Assembly: GCA_002372855.1 (NCBI GenBank)
Contig: DFIZ01000044.1
Span: 1 to 10,784 of the forward strand
Reading direction: 5' to 3'
From: Bacteroidales bacterium UBA3684
GTDB lineage: Bacteria > Bacteroidota > Bacteroidia > Bacteroidales > P3
DNA length: 10,784 nucleotides
Shown: piece after piece, positions 1-6,623 of the stretch
Layout of the letters: the number at the start of each line of letters is the position of its first letter
How positions within the stretch are numbered: the first letter of the stretch is position 1
Made by a program: the position numbers and the translations under genes
Notes under the pieces: model-generated
Database searches by the model: none
What the model saw: the letters and a program-made list of their open reading frames with translations, nothing else
Told to the model about the DNA's origin: nothing

Positions 1-29
1 ATATAAGAAATGCCGAATTATGTACCTCT
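1..29. repeat. Left copy of 29-bp terminal inverted repeat
   Basis: The first 29 bases are the exact reverse complement of the last 29 bases (10756-10784). The match breaks at base 30 (T) against the complement of 10755 (C). The core reads ATATAAGAAATGCCGAATTA and continues TGTACCTCT. The repeat lies outside any gene, 66 bases beyond the stop codon of the large surface-protein gene. No flanking target duplication can be assessed because the window ends here. Confidence 0.9.
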
Positions 30-95
30 TCGACCCCTGTTTGGCACCTCTTATTTTTCTTCCGTCGGGGTGGTTGGAGGAGGAGGGGTCGAGGC
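30..95. other. Short non-coding stretch between terminal repeat and surface-protein stop
   Basis: I see no gene here. A 9-bp inverted repeat (TCGACCCCT at 30-38, AGGGGTCGA at 84-92) encloses about 45 bases. It has no T-tract on either strand, so it is a poor intrinsic terminator. Bases 70-88 are purine-rich (GGTTGGAGGAGGAGGGG). Confidence 0.5.
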
Positions 96-3000
96 CTACT
101 GGAGCGTGACCGAAGAGTTGCCGCCGACAAGGCCTTTGTTGCCGCCGCCGTAGACGTTGCCGAAGACCTCGGTGTTGCCGGAGAGGATGACGGAGGTGTC
201 GCCGTCGACTTCGCTTTCCTCTCCGCCGCCGAAGACATGGCCTGAGGCCTCGTCGTTCTCGACGGTGCCGATGCGGCTGTCGCCGGTGATAGTGAGGGAG
301 GCGTTGCCGGTGACGGTGCCGAGGGTGGTGAGGTCTTCTTTGGTGTAGAGGATATGGTTGGAGTTGTCGACGCCAATGGAGTTGCCGTGCTGCCAGGTAT
401 AGGTGGTGGTTTGGCCTTTGACGCCGGTGCGGTAGGTACCGAGTTCGCTGTAGTAATAAGGTTCTGTGCGGAAACCGATACTGTCCACCTCGACGGTAGG
501 CAGCGATGCAGAAAAGCCTGCGCCATATACGTTGCCGTTCACGGTACAGGAGTCGAGGGTGGAGGTGACGGAACCGTCGACCTTTCCGAGGCTGCCGCCG
601 CCGTAGAAGTTACCGGTGACGATACAATTCGTTAGCGTGGAGGTGACATTGCGTGTGGTAGCAAGGGAGAATTTGACAAAGTCGACCAAGATACGGGCCA
701 CGTTGGTCTTGTTGTCCGACATGGGGAGGAACTGGTAGAGGAAGCGGGTGGAGACGCCGCCGTAGGTGGCGTTGTATTCTTGTTTATATTGTCCTCTTAC
801 CCAGTTGTTCCAGTCGATATTGGTCACGTTGTTCTGGTTGCTGGGTGCATAGCGGCTATAGGAGTTGCCGCCATAGCCGGCGCCGAAGAAGGTGCCGAAG
901 GTACAGCCGGTGGCGTTGGTGACGACGGTCTTGTTTTCGCTCATGTCGCCGAACTTGGGGCCGCCGCAGAAGATGTCCACATGGCTGTCGACGATGGTGG
1001 TGGAGAGGTTGCCCGTCACGGGCTTTGCGGCGTTGAGGCCGCCGGCGTAGAACTCGCGGATGTCGGCGTTCTGGATGAGCCAGCTGATGTTGCCGGTATT
1101 GTCGGCTCCATCGGCTTTGCCGATACCCTCCATGGCGGCGCCGCAGACGGTGCCGAAGCGGCCGCCGTTGATGTAGCACTCGGCATTGTCGGCATAGTTG
1201 GCAACGTCGCCACGATAGAGTCCTGTAAGGTAGAATTCGTCGTAGTCTCCGCCGGTGACCGACACGGGCGGGTGCTTTGTCGTGTGTGTTTTGTCCTGAT
1301 GGCAGCCGCGGTGGAACTCCTTGAACCACACGTTGCCGCCAACATGGAAATAGGTGATTTTGTTCTTATGTGCAGTCTGCTGTCCTCCCACCCACTGCTC
1401 GAAGACACCACCCTGCACAATAAAAGGCAACGTGACATCGCGCCCGGCATCATACTCGAACTGGGTGACGCGGAAGAGCGAGGTGTTGGTGCTCTCGAAC
1501 CAGCCTTTGGGCTGCATGATGCCGAAGTTGTACGAGCCTGAGCCACCGGTGGACTTCTGAGCCATGCCGAGACCGGGAATATTGATAAAGTCAACCCGCA
1601 CGGGGTGGACACCATTACGACCATTGAAGCGCAACATATAGGAGTAGTCTGGCTCGTTGTCACCATCAAGATCGATAGAGGTAACCGTAAAGGGCTTATT
1701 ACCATCTGCGTCCAAATTGGCAAAATGATGATAGTTGCCCACAAGTACTACGGCATAATCATAAACGGTGTGACCTGTCGTATTCACACCCTGAAAAAGT
1801 GCCGTTCCCGAACTTGCGATAGCGTTGCCCATAGTGGTGTAAACCACCTGGTTATCTCCTGCAATGGAATAGCTGTTACCATTAGTGTATATCACACCAC
1901 CCCCGACGTTGGCTACATCGTATCCGGTCTCCATTGCCGTATTATACACCTTGTCGGCGTTGGGGTCGGCCAGATAGACGCATTTGGCCCAGTAGGGCTC
2001 GATGGTGATGGCGGTAACGCCTTCAGGCACATCCCAGTAGGCACCCTGGTTGAAGATGCGACCGCTGACGGAGTAGAGGTCCTTGTTGGTACAATGGCGG
2101 TCGGCGAAATTGTATCCGCCCCAGGTGTCGGAAGCGGTGAAGGTGCCGGGCGTACCACCGGTGATGCTGACAATTTTCCAGCCGGTCACTGTGCGGTTGC
2201 CGTTGTAGTTCTTGGTACCCACCTCGTTGTAGTAGGGCAGTTGTACTTTATAGTAGTTGAAGTTGTAGCGTGCGGTGTCTTTGTCGGTGATGATGAGGGT
2301 GGTGTCGGAGGTGGTGATGGCGGCGTCAGCCGGTGCTCCGTAGACGGCGCCACCAGAGCCCATCTGGATATGCACCGCGAGCTCACCAAGTTTGCCGCCT
2401 TGGTTGCGGGGCTTCCCGACCTGGGCGTTGGCGGCGTCGAGGTTCACCACCGAAGGGTATTTGCCCTGCTGCATCAGAATGGGATAGGGATGGTCGGAGC
2501 CAATGCTGTCGGGCAGCAGCACCCACTTGAGCATGTCGTCCTTGCTGTAGGTGCCTGTAGCCCACCAGCCTGCCAGCTGGCGCTGGCCATTGAGGATGTG
2601 GCGGAAAAACTCGAAGCGCTTCAAGAAACGGTCCTCGGCGCCCAGGGCGCAGTTATAGGTGACACCCGTCGGTTGCACATAGGGGGCTTCGAGGCGGAAA
2701 TAGTTGAAGTTGCTCATGCCATTGTTGCCGGCGTTTGATATGGTGGTGCCACCATAGATGGGCGATTTGGTGGTGCCGCCGGTGATGTCGCCGTAAAACA
2801 TACAGGCGAATACCATAGTCTTTTGATTGTTGTTGGCGGCGGTGGTGTTCACTGTGTTGTTGCCCACGATGCCGCCGACGTTGGAGCCGCCGGTGATGGT
2901 GGCGTAGGAGTAGCAGTTGACCACACGGGCGGTGCCGTCGAGGTAGCCCACCAGGCCTCCGGTATTGGTAGTACCGCCCACCGAGCCGGAGAGGATGCCG

Positions 3001-3407
3001 ACATTGTAGATGCGCGCCGCGCCATTGGCGGTGCAGGCTATGGCGCCAGTGTTGCCAGTATTGCCAACGATGCTCACATTTTCTATCACCAAGTTCTTCA
3101 CCGTGCCTGTGAGCGTGGTGAAAAGCGGAGTCGCGAGGTTCGTGATGCGGTAAGGCATGTGAGTAGCAGGGTCAATGGCAGCCTCCAACGTACCGCTGAA
3201 CGAGGCAATGCTGGTGAAACCGCTGGCATCAATGTCGGCCGTGATGCGGTAGTTGCCTGTAGGGTCCGACGTAATGGTTGACAGCGAAGTGATATTCGTC
3301 TGCGCCGACGCACACACAGGCAGCAGCATCAGCAGTAGCACTGCCGCTACCCCCCGCAAATGGCCGTATCGGCGTTGTATCTTGATAGTATGTGTTGTTT
3401 TGTACAT
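96..3407 (-). CDS. Large secreted surface protein with GLUG-like and VYGGGN repeats
   Basis: An 1103-residue exported protein of unknown ligand. The N-terminus is a signal peptide: basic stretch to residue 18, hydrophobic core 19-30, and a likely signal peptidase I site at Ala-Ser-Ala, residues 33-35. Residues 118-185 look like GLUG motifs (GGLVGYLDGTARVVNC, GGIVGNN). Residues 566-587 hold two Asp-rich loops (DADGN, DLDGDNEPD) that could bind calcium. From about 690 on, beta-repeat-like Gly/Asn-rich segments occur (NGGRFGTVCGA, GNFYGGGSLGKVDG, GHVFGGGEESEVDG, FGNVYGGGNKGLVGG). This resembles the very large repetitive surface proteins of Bacteroidales. The protein stops (TAG) directly after its last repeat with no recognisable type IX secretion sorting domain, so it may be C-terminally shortened. 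The start lies 7 bases after the small gene upstream, so the two are probably cotranscribed. An adhesin role is inference from architecture only. Confidence 0.88.
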   Translation of the reverse strand: MYKTTHTIKIQRRYGHLRGVAAVLLLMLLPVCASAQTNITSLSTITSDPTGNYRITADIDASGFTSIASFSGTLEAAIDPATHMPYRITNLATPLFTTLTGTVKNLVIENVSIVGNTGNTGAIACTANGAARIYNVGILSGSVGGTTNTGGLVGYLDGTARVVNCYSYATITGGSNVGGIVGNNTVNTTAANNNQKTMVFACMFYGDITGGTTKSPIYGGTTISNAGNNGMSNFNYFRLEAPYVQPTGVTYNCALGAEDRFLKRFEFFRHILNGQRQLAGWWATGTYSKDDMLKWVLLPDSIGSDHPYPILMQQGKYPSVVNLDAANAQVGKPRNQGGKLGELAVHIQMGSGGAVYGAPADAAITTSDTTLIITDKDTARYNFNYYKVQLPYYNEVGTKNYNGNRTVTGWKIVSITGGTPGTFTASDTWGGYNFADRHCTNKDLYSVSGRIFNQGAYWDVPEGVTAITIEPYWAKCVYLADPNADKVYNTAMETGYDVANVGGGVIYTNGNSYSIAGDNQVVYTTMGNAIASSGTALFQGVNTTGHTVYDYAVVLVGNYHHFANLDADGNKPFTVTSIDLDGDNEPDYSYMLRFNGRNGVHPVRVDFINIPGLGMAQKSTGGSGSYNFGIMQPKGWFESTNTSLFRVTQFEYDAGRDVTLPFIVQGGVFEQWVGGQQTAHKNKITYFHVGGNVWFKEFHRGCHQDKTHTTKHPPVSVTGGDYDEFYLTGLYRGDVANYADNAECYINGGRFGTVCGAAMEGIGKADGADNTGNISWLIQNADIREFYAGGLNAAKPVTGNLSTTIVDSHVDIFCGGPKFGDMSENKTVVTNATGCTFGTFFGAGYGGNSYSRYAPSNQNNVTNIDWNNWVRGQYKQEYNATYGGVSTRFLYQFLPMSDNKTNVARILVDFVKFSLATTRNVTSTLTNCIVTGNFYGGGSLGKVDGSVTSTLDSCTVNGNVYGAGFSASLPTVEVDSIGFRTEPYYYSELGTYRTGVKGQTTTYTWQHGNSIGVDNSNHILYTKEDLTTLGTVTGNASLTITGDSRIGTVENDEASGHVFGGGEESEVDGDTSVILSGNTEVFGNVYGGGNKGLVGGNSSVTLQ
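133..173. repeat. Direct repeat copy A (33 bp perfect, 40 of 41 overall)
   Basis: Bases 133-165 are identical to 3455-3487. After one mismatch (A versus C) the next seven bases, CCTCGGT, also match. On the minus strand both copies encode FGNVYGGGNKG. The two copies lie in the same orientation about 3.3 kb apart, one near the 3' end of the large gene and one in the small gene upstream. Confidence 0.9.
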
Positions 3408-3414
3408 GTGTAGT

Positions 3415-3576
3415 TCAATCTTTTATGTTAACCGTAGCGTTGCCGTCGACGCGACCTTTGTTGCCGCCGCCGTAGACGTTGCCGAAGCCCTCGGTTACCT
3501 CGGTCACCTGTGCGGTAACCCTACCTGATCCGAGCATCACCACAAGCAGTGCAAAACGAATAGCTTTTCTTATCAT
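3415..3576 (-). CDS. 53-residue secreted protein: signal peptide plus one VYGGGN repeat
   Basis: This short gene encodes a signal peptide (MIRKAIRFALLVVMLGSG, likely cleavage after Val-Thr-Ala at 20-22). A mature part of about 31 residues follows, consisting mainly of FGNVYGGGNKGRVDGNATV and then IKD and a TGA stop. The mature part matches the C-terminus of the 1103-residue protein just downstream, and 33 bases are identical. The start at 3576 is chosen because it opens a normal signal peptide. An in-frame ATG at 3693 would add 39 residues, including Pro-Pro-Pro from the C9 run, and would bury the signal peptide internally. However, 3693 lies only about 17 bases after the predicted transcription start, so it cannot be excluded. 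The gene could be a real small secreted protein or the remnant of a collapsed paralogue. Function unknown. Confidence 0.6.
   Translation of the reverse strand: MIRKAIRFALLVVMLGSGRVTAQVTEVTEGFGNVYGGGNKGRVDGNATVNIKD
3455..3495. repeat. Direct repeat copy B (pair of 133-173)
   Basis: Bases 3455-3487 match 133-165 exactly, and 3489-3495 match 167-173. This copy forms most of the mature part of the 53-residue protein. Recombination between the copies would remove the body of the large gene and join the small gene's signal peptide to the last repeat of the large protein. Confidence 0.9.
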
Positions 3577-3654
3577 ACTATCCGATAATTTCCACCCACG
3601 ATTCCAGCCTGTAAACGACACATTGGTGAGAAATTGTATGTTTCGGGTAGTGAT

Positions 3655-3663
3655 GGGGGGGGG
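3655..3663. repeat. Homopolymer run of nine G (C9 on the coding strand)
   Basis: Nine consecutive G lie on the plus strand, so the transcript of the minus-strand surface-protein operon carries C9. The run lies between the predicted -7 box (3717-3724) and the preferred start at 3576. If translation begins at 3693 it forms codons 11-13 (Pro-Pro-Pro). It is the longest G/C homopolymer I see in the window. Confidence 0.85.
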
Positions 3664-3716
3664 TAAAAGATTGATTGAGTGTGTATTTCTCATATAATGT
3701 TTTTTTTATCGAATTG

Positions 3717-3746
3717 CAAATGTACGTTTTTTTTCGATATGATAAA
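3717..3746 (-). promoter_or_regulatory. Predicted promoter of the surface-protein operon
   Basis: On the minus strand the -7 box TACATTTG (3724 to 3717) matches the Bacteroidota consensus TAnnTTTG exactly. About 18-20 bases upstream is a TTTA/TTTT -33 element inside an AT-rich block. Transcription would start near 3710, giving a leader of roughly 134 bases to the ATG at 3576. An A8T7 tract at 3744-3758 separates this promoter from the divergent lipoprotein gene. Confidence 0.55.
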
Positions 3747-3822
3747 AAAAATTTTTTTGACAATGTTTTTTATGGACGTGGACACAATATTTGGAGTGGG
3801 GCGGCGTTATAGGGGTTGGATT

Positions 3823-3951
3823 ATGAAGAAGAAAAGAATCATCGGACTGATAGCGTTGCTGCTGGCGGCAAGCGTGGCTTGCACGGCCTGCGGCAGCAGT
3901 GTGAATATGCACAAGCACTCGCGCAGCCACTGCGACTGCCCGTCTTTCTAG
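3823..3951 (+). CDS. Small His/Cys-rich lipoprotein (42 residues)
   Basis: The product begins MKKKRIIGLIALLLAASVAC, a basic start plus hydrophobic core. It then has a lipobox-like stretch ending in Ala-Cys (AC at 19-20, or more likely TAC-Gly at 21-24). Only about 19 residues remain after Cys23, with His30, His32, His36, Cys37 and Cys39 and the ending DCPSF. Very short lipoproteins ending in Cys-Pro-x-Phe are familiar from Bacteroidales, but I know no assigned function. The His/Cys cluster suggests metal binding (inference). The ATG at 3823 is chosen because earlier in-frame ATGs would place an unrelated tail ahead of the signal sequence. A weak -7-like AATATTTG (3786-3793) lies upstream. The stop is followed at once by a heptamer repeat and then the SprT-like gene. 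Confidence 0.7.
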   Translation: MKKKRIIGLIALLLAASVACTACGSSVNMHKHSRSHCDCPSF

Positions 3952-3981
3952 TTATGAGTTAAGAGTTATGAGTTAAGAGTT
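3951..3981. repeat. Tandem repeat, 14-bp unit (alternating heptamers)
   Basis: GTTATGAGTTAAGA occurs twice in tandem (3951-3964 and 3965-3978), followed by GTT. Each unit is two near-identical heptamers, GTTATGA and GTTAAGA. The array starts at the last base of the lipoprotein stop codon and ends 5 bases before the ATG of the SprT-like gene, so copy number would set the spacing between the two genes. Confidence 0.9.
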
Positions 3982-3986
3982 GGGGG

Positions 3987-4619
3987 ATGACGACGGAAGA
4001 ACGGTACAGAAGGATATTGGCCAATCACCTGCCTGCCGGGGCGGTGGACTGGGTGTATGACTATCTGAACCTTCACAAGGTGCATTTCCATATCACGCGG
4101 GAGCGCCGCTCGAAGCTCGGCGACTACCGCTGGCCGCAGTCGGCGGGCGGCCGCGACCATCCGTTCCACGAGATTTCCGTCAACGGCGACCTGGGGCCGT
4201 ACCGTTTCCTGTGGGTGTTCCTGCACGAGGCGGCGCACCTGGAGACGCACCTGCGCCACGGCCACGAGTGGCAGGGGGAGTACTGCCGTCTGCTGCGCGA
4301 GCACCTGACGTTCTTCCCCGGGGAGGTGCAGCCCCTGGTGGCGCGTTTTGCGCGTCGGGTGCCCATGGAGCGTGCCGCCGGCCGCCAGGCCGAGGAGGCC
4401 CTGCGGCGCTTCGAGCCCGGCTACACGCCCGAGGCCGCGCCCTTGACCCTCGACCGGCTGCAGCCCGGCGTGCGCTTCCGCCTGCGGTCCAAGCCCGCGC
4501 TGCTCTTCGAGGCCCAGGAGCGCCGCCGCACGCGCTGGCTCTGTCTGGAGCTGACGTCGGGCCGCCAGTATACGGTCAACGGCGCCGCCGAGGTGGAGGT
4601 CGAAGATTTTTCCGATTAA
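3987..4619 (+). CDS. SprT-like zinc metalloprotease-fold protein
   Basis: A 210-residue protein with the zinc-binding motif HEAAH at residues 80-84 (H80, catalytic-type E81, H84). It is followed by HGHEW at 91-95, whose histidine is the likely third ligand; this is the SprT/Spartan-like layout (HExxH, then an HG-containing segment). Residues 1-60 form a mostly helical N-terminal part with aromatic clusters. Residues 150-206 are predicted beta-rich (LTLDRLQPGVRFRLRSK, then a GRQYTVNG turn) and may bind substrate or nucleic acid. There is no signal peptide, so it acts in the cytoplasm. The start at 3987 is the first ATG after an in-frame TGA at 3969-3971 and has GGGGG just upstream. Spartan proteases cut DNA-protein crosslinks, but the substrate of bacterial SprT-like proteins is largely unknown. 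Family call confident, function not. Confidence 0.8.
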   Translation: MTTEERYRRILANHLPAGAVDWVYDYLNLHKVHFHITRERRSKLGDYRWPQSAGGRDHPFHEISVNGDLGPYRFLWVFLHEAAHLETHLRHGHEWQGEYCRLLREHLTFFPGEVQPLVARFARRVPMERAAGRQAEEALRRFEPGYTPEAAPLTLDRLQPGVRFRLRSKPALLFEAQERRRTRWLCLELTSGRQYTVNGAAEVEVEDFSD

Positions 4620-4631
4620 TTTTGTTAAAAA

Positions 4632-4663
4632 TTTTCACAGTTCATTTTTTTTTCGTATCTTTG
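4632..4663 (+). promoter_or_regulatory. Predicted ackA promoter
   Basis: The -7 box TATCTTTG (4656-4663) fits TAnnTTTG exactly. A TTTT element at 4632-4635 stands 20 bases upstream in the -33 position (consensus TTTG). Transcription would begin near 4670, giving an A-rich leader of about 55 bases typical of highly expressed Bacteroidota genes. ackA therefore need not depend on the SprT-like gene for transcription. Confidence 0.65.
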
Positions 4664-4725
4664 GAGGTCGTTAAAAGAGTGACTAATAGATAAAAGAATA
4701 TATAAATCAAATAATTAAATAGAAT

Positions 4726-5922
4726 ATGAAGGTTTTAGTTTTGAACTGCGGAAGTTCTTCAATCAAGTATCAGCTGATCGACATGGCAAACAACGCCAAT
4801 GTGATGGCCAAGGGCCTGCTGGAGCGTATCGGTCTGGAAATGGGCGAGTTCACCCACAAGTGGAACGGCCAGAAGCACTACGAGCAGCTGCCCATCCCCA
4901 ACCACACCGAGGGTATCAAGATTGTCCTCAAGGCCCTGACCGACGAGAAAATCGGCGTCATCAAGGACCTGAAGGAGATCGGTGCCGTCGGCAACCGCAT
5001 CGCCCACGGCGGCGAGATCTTCAAGGAGAGTGTGCTGGTGACCGACAAGGTCATCGAGCAGATCAAGAGCCTCGAGCACCTGGCCCCGCTGCACACCCCC
5101 GGCAACCTGGCCGGTATCTATGCCATGCGCGAGGTGCTGCCCGGCGTGCCCCAGGCCGCTGTGTTCGACACCGCCTTCCACAGCACCCTGCCGCCGAAGA
5201 GCTACCTCTACGGCCTGCCCTACGAGATGTATGAGAAGTACGGCATCCGCCGCTACGGCTTCCACGGCACCAGCCACAAGTTCGTCGCCGAGAAGGCCGC
5301 CAAGATGATTGGCAAAGACTGGAACGACCTGAAGATTATCTCCTGCCACCTGGGCAGCGGTGCCTCCATCGCCGCCATCGACCACGGCAAGAGCTTCGAC
5401 ACCACCATGGGTATGACCGCCCTCGAGGGCCTCATCATGGGCTCGCGCTGCGGCGATGTCGACCCCGGCGTCATCCTCTACCTCATGGACCAGGGCTACG
5501 ACAGCAAGGCGCTGACCAAGCTGCTCTACAAGCAGAGCGGCCTCATCGGCATCAGCGGCGACAAGCAGGATATGCGCGACATCCGCGCCGGTCGCGATGC
5601 CGGCGACGTGCGTGCCACCTACGCCTTCGACATGTTCGCCCAGCGCGTGAAACGCTACATCGGCGGCTACATGGCCGAGATGGGCGGCTGCGACCTGCTG
5701 CTCTTCACCGGCGGCATCGGCGAGAACGCCTGGTTCATGCGTCGTCCCATCCTCGAAGGTCTGGAGTGCCTCGGCATCAAGGTGGACCTCGAGCTCAACG
5801 ACAAGACCATGGGCGAGGACGTCATCCTGAGCACCCCCGACTCGAAGGTTGCCACCGTGGTGGTCACCACCGACGAGGAGTTCGTCATCGCCAGCGACAC
5901 CTACAAGCTGGTCACCAAGTAA
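4726..5922 (+). CDS. ackA: Acetate kinase
   Basis: Catalyses acetyl phosphate + ADP = acetate + ATP, the ATP-yielding last step of acetate fermentation in the cytoplasm. At 398 residues it has normal full length and starts with the hallmark MKVLVLNCGSSSIKY. Known active-site residues of the Methanosarcina thermophila enzyme align at the same numbers: Asn7, Arg91 (GNRIAHGGE), Asp148 (VFDTAFH), His180 (YGFHGTSH), Arg241 (MGSRCGD) and Glu384 (TTDEE). The signature LLFTGGIGEN is at 325-334. One departure is HLGSGAS at 208-214, where most acetate kinases have HLGNG, so the Asn211 equivalent is Ser. Phosphotransacetylase (pta), often adjacent in Bacteroidales, is not in the window. The gene has its own promoter and ends at a strong terminator. 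Confidence 0.97.
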   Translation: MKVLVLNCGSSSIKYQLIDMANNANVMAKGLLERIGLEMGEFTHKWNGQKHYEQLPIPNHTEGIKIVLKALTDEKIGVIKDLKEIGAVGNRIAHGGEIFKESVLVTDKVIEQIKSLEHLAPLHTPGNLAGIYAMREVLPGVPQAAVFDTAFHSTLPPKSYLYGLPYEMYEKYGIRRYGFHGTSHKFVAEKAAKMIGKDWNDLKIISCHLGSGASIAAIDHGKSFDTTMGMTALEGLIMGSRCGDVDPGVILYLMDQGYDSKALTKLLYKQSGLIGISGDKQDMRDIRAGRDAGDVRATYAFDMFAQRVKRYIGGYMAEMGGCDLLLFTGGIGENAWFMRRPILEGLECLGIKVDLELNDKTMGEDVILSTPDSKVATVVVTTDEEFVIASDTYKLVTK

Positions 5923-5941
5923 AGGTGTTTCAATTACCGAA

Positions 5942-5986
5942 AACAATGGTCCCCGCCGGAACGCCGGCGGGGACCGTTGTTTTTTT
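5942..5986 (+). terminator. Strong intrinsic terminator of ackA, probably bidirectional
   Basis: GGTCCCCGCCGG (5948-5959) pairs perfectly with CCGGCGGGGACC (5964-5975) around the loop AACG. The stem extends outward through a G-U pair and five more pairs to about 18 bp. A run of seven T (5980-5986) follows on the plus strand. On the minus strand the hairpin is followed by TTGTTTTCGG, a weaker T-rich tail, so it may also stop the convergent sigma-factor operon, whose last stop codon overlaps the T-tract. Confidence 0.93.
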
Positions 5987-6623
5987 ATTGCAGGTCGCCG
6001 TACTGGCTGAGGTCCTGTTTCAGCCGATGGAGGAGGTGGCGGTAGCGGCGGTAGTACCACACGGCCAGGGCGGTGCTGAGGGCAGCCGTGCCGAGGAAGA
6101 GCAGCGCCTGGAACAGGGGGTGGTCGGCGGTGTAGGCGTAGATGTCCAGTCCGCGCAGGCGGGCACATAGCGGGGCGAAGTCGACAATCAGCAACGGGAT
6201 GGAGCAGATGGAGCCAATCATGTTGACCTTCTCGGCCCGCAGGAGACGCTCGGAGGCCTGCGCCACCTCCATGGGGGTGTGCTGCAGGGGGTCGAGGGCT
6301 CGGACGAGGCGGTAGAGGCGGTACTCGGCCACGAGAAGCCACGCCCAGAAGAGGAAGAAGACGAGGTAGGGCAGCAGGTAGCGCCAGTCGTCGAGGTAGA
6401 GACGGTATTGCATTGCGAAAAAGAGGGGGACGACGGCGCCGACGAGGAGCTGCGCCTGCTTGTCGCGCAGCATGCGGCGGTGGGTGGAGGAGAGGGAGCG
6501 CTCGAGGGCACGGCGCACGGTGGCCTCCTGCAGGGTGGCTATACGCGTCAGGCGCTCGTTGCACTGCTGCCAGAGTTGCTGCATCTGCTCGAGGGTGAGG
6601 TTGGATTGGGGCTCGTTGTTCAT
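5985..6623 (-). CDS. Four-helix membrane protein, candidate anti-sigma factor
   Basis: A 212-residue protein. Residues 1-56 form a hydrophilic, Gln/Arg-rich, probably helical cytoplasmic segment (LEQMQQLWQQCNERLTRIAT). Four hydrophobic helices follow at about 58-73, 82-99, 134-152 and 169-190, and the tail is basic (YYRRYRHLLHRLKQ). No zinc-binding anti-sigma motif (HxxxCxxC) is present and I recognise no named family. Its ATG overlaps the stop of the ECF sigma gene as ATGA (6623-6620), so translation is probably coupled. In Bacteroidota, membrane proteins cotranscribed with ECF sigma factors often act as anti-sigma factors, which makes that role the best inference. The N-terminal segment would be the sigma-binding part. 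Confidence 0.75.
   Translation of the reverse strand: MNNEPQSNLTLEQMQQLWQQCNERLTRIATLQEATVRRALERSLSSTHRRMLRDKQAQLLVGAVVPLFFAMQYRLYLDDWRYLLPYLVFFLFWAWLLVAEYRLYRLVRALDPLQHTPMEVAQASERLLRAEKVNMIGSICSIPLLIVDFAPLCARLRGLDIYAYTADHPLFQALLFLGTAALSTALAVWYYRRYRHLLHRLKQDLSQYGDLQ

Noticed and set aside
1..29. Terminal repeat as a true dif site
   Set aside because: Length and a TTATGT half-arm fit, but the other arm shows little similarity to known XerC or XerD arms. Kept only as one hypothesis in the inverted-repeat finding.
30..92. 9-bp inverted repeat as terminator of the surface-protein gene
   Set aside because: The loop is about 45 bases and no T-tract follows, so there is no support for termination.
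1605..2738. Open frame of 377 codons antisense to the large surface-protein gene
   Set aside because: Val/Gly/His-rich shadow of the repetitive minus-strand gene, with no start signal or recognisable motif.
96..3407. CRISPR array in the repeat-rich left region
   Set aside because: The repeats are coding VYGGGN motifs with irregular spacing and divergent sequence, not uniform repeats with unique spacers. No cas genes are present.
4759..6564. Long open frame (about 600 codons) antisense to ackA and the sigma partner
   Set aside because: It runs opposite to a clear acetate kinase and through the terminator hairpin. The translation is low-complexity Ala/Pro/His-rich and then Val/Gly/Asp-rich, as expected of a shadow frame in GC-rich DNA.
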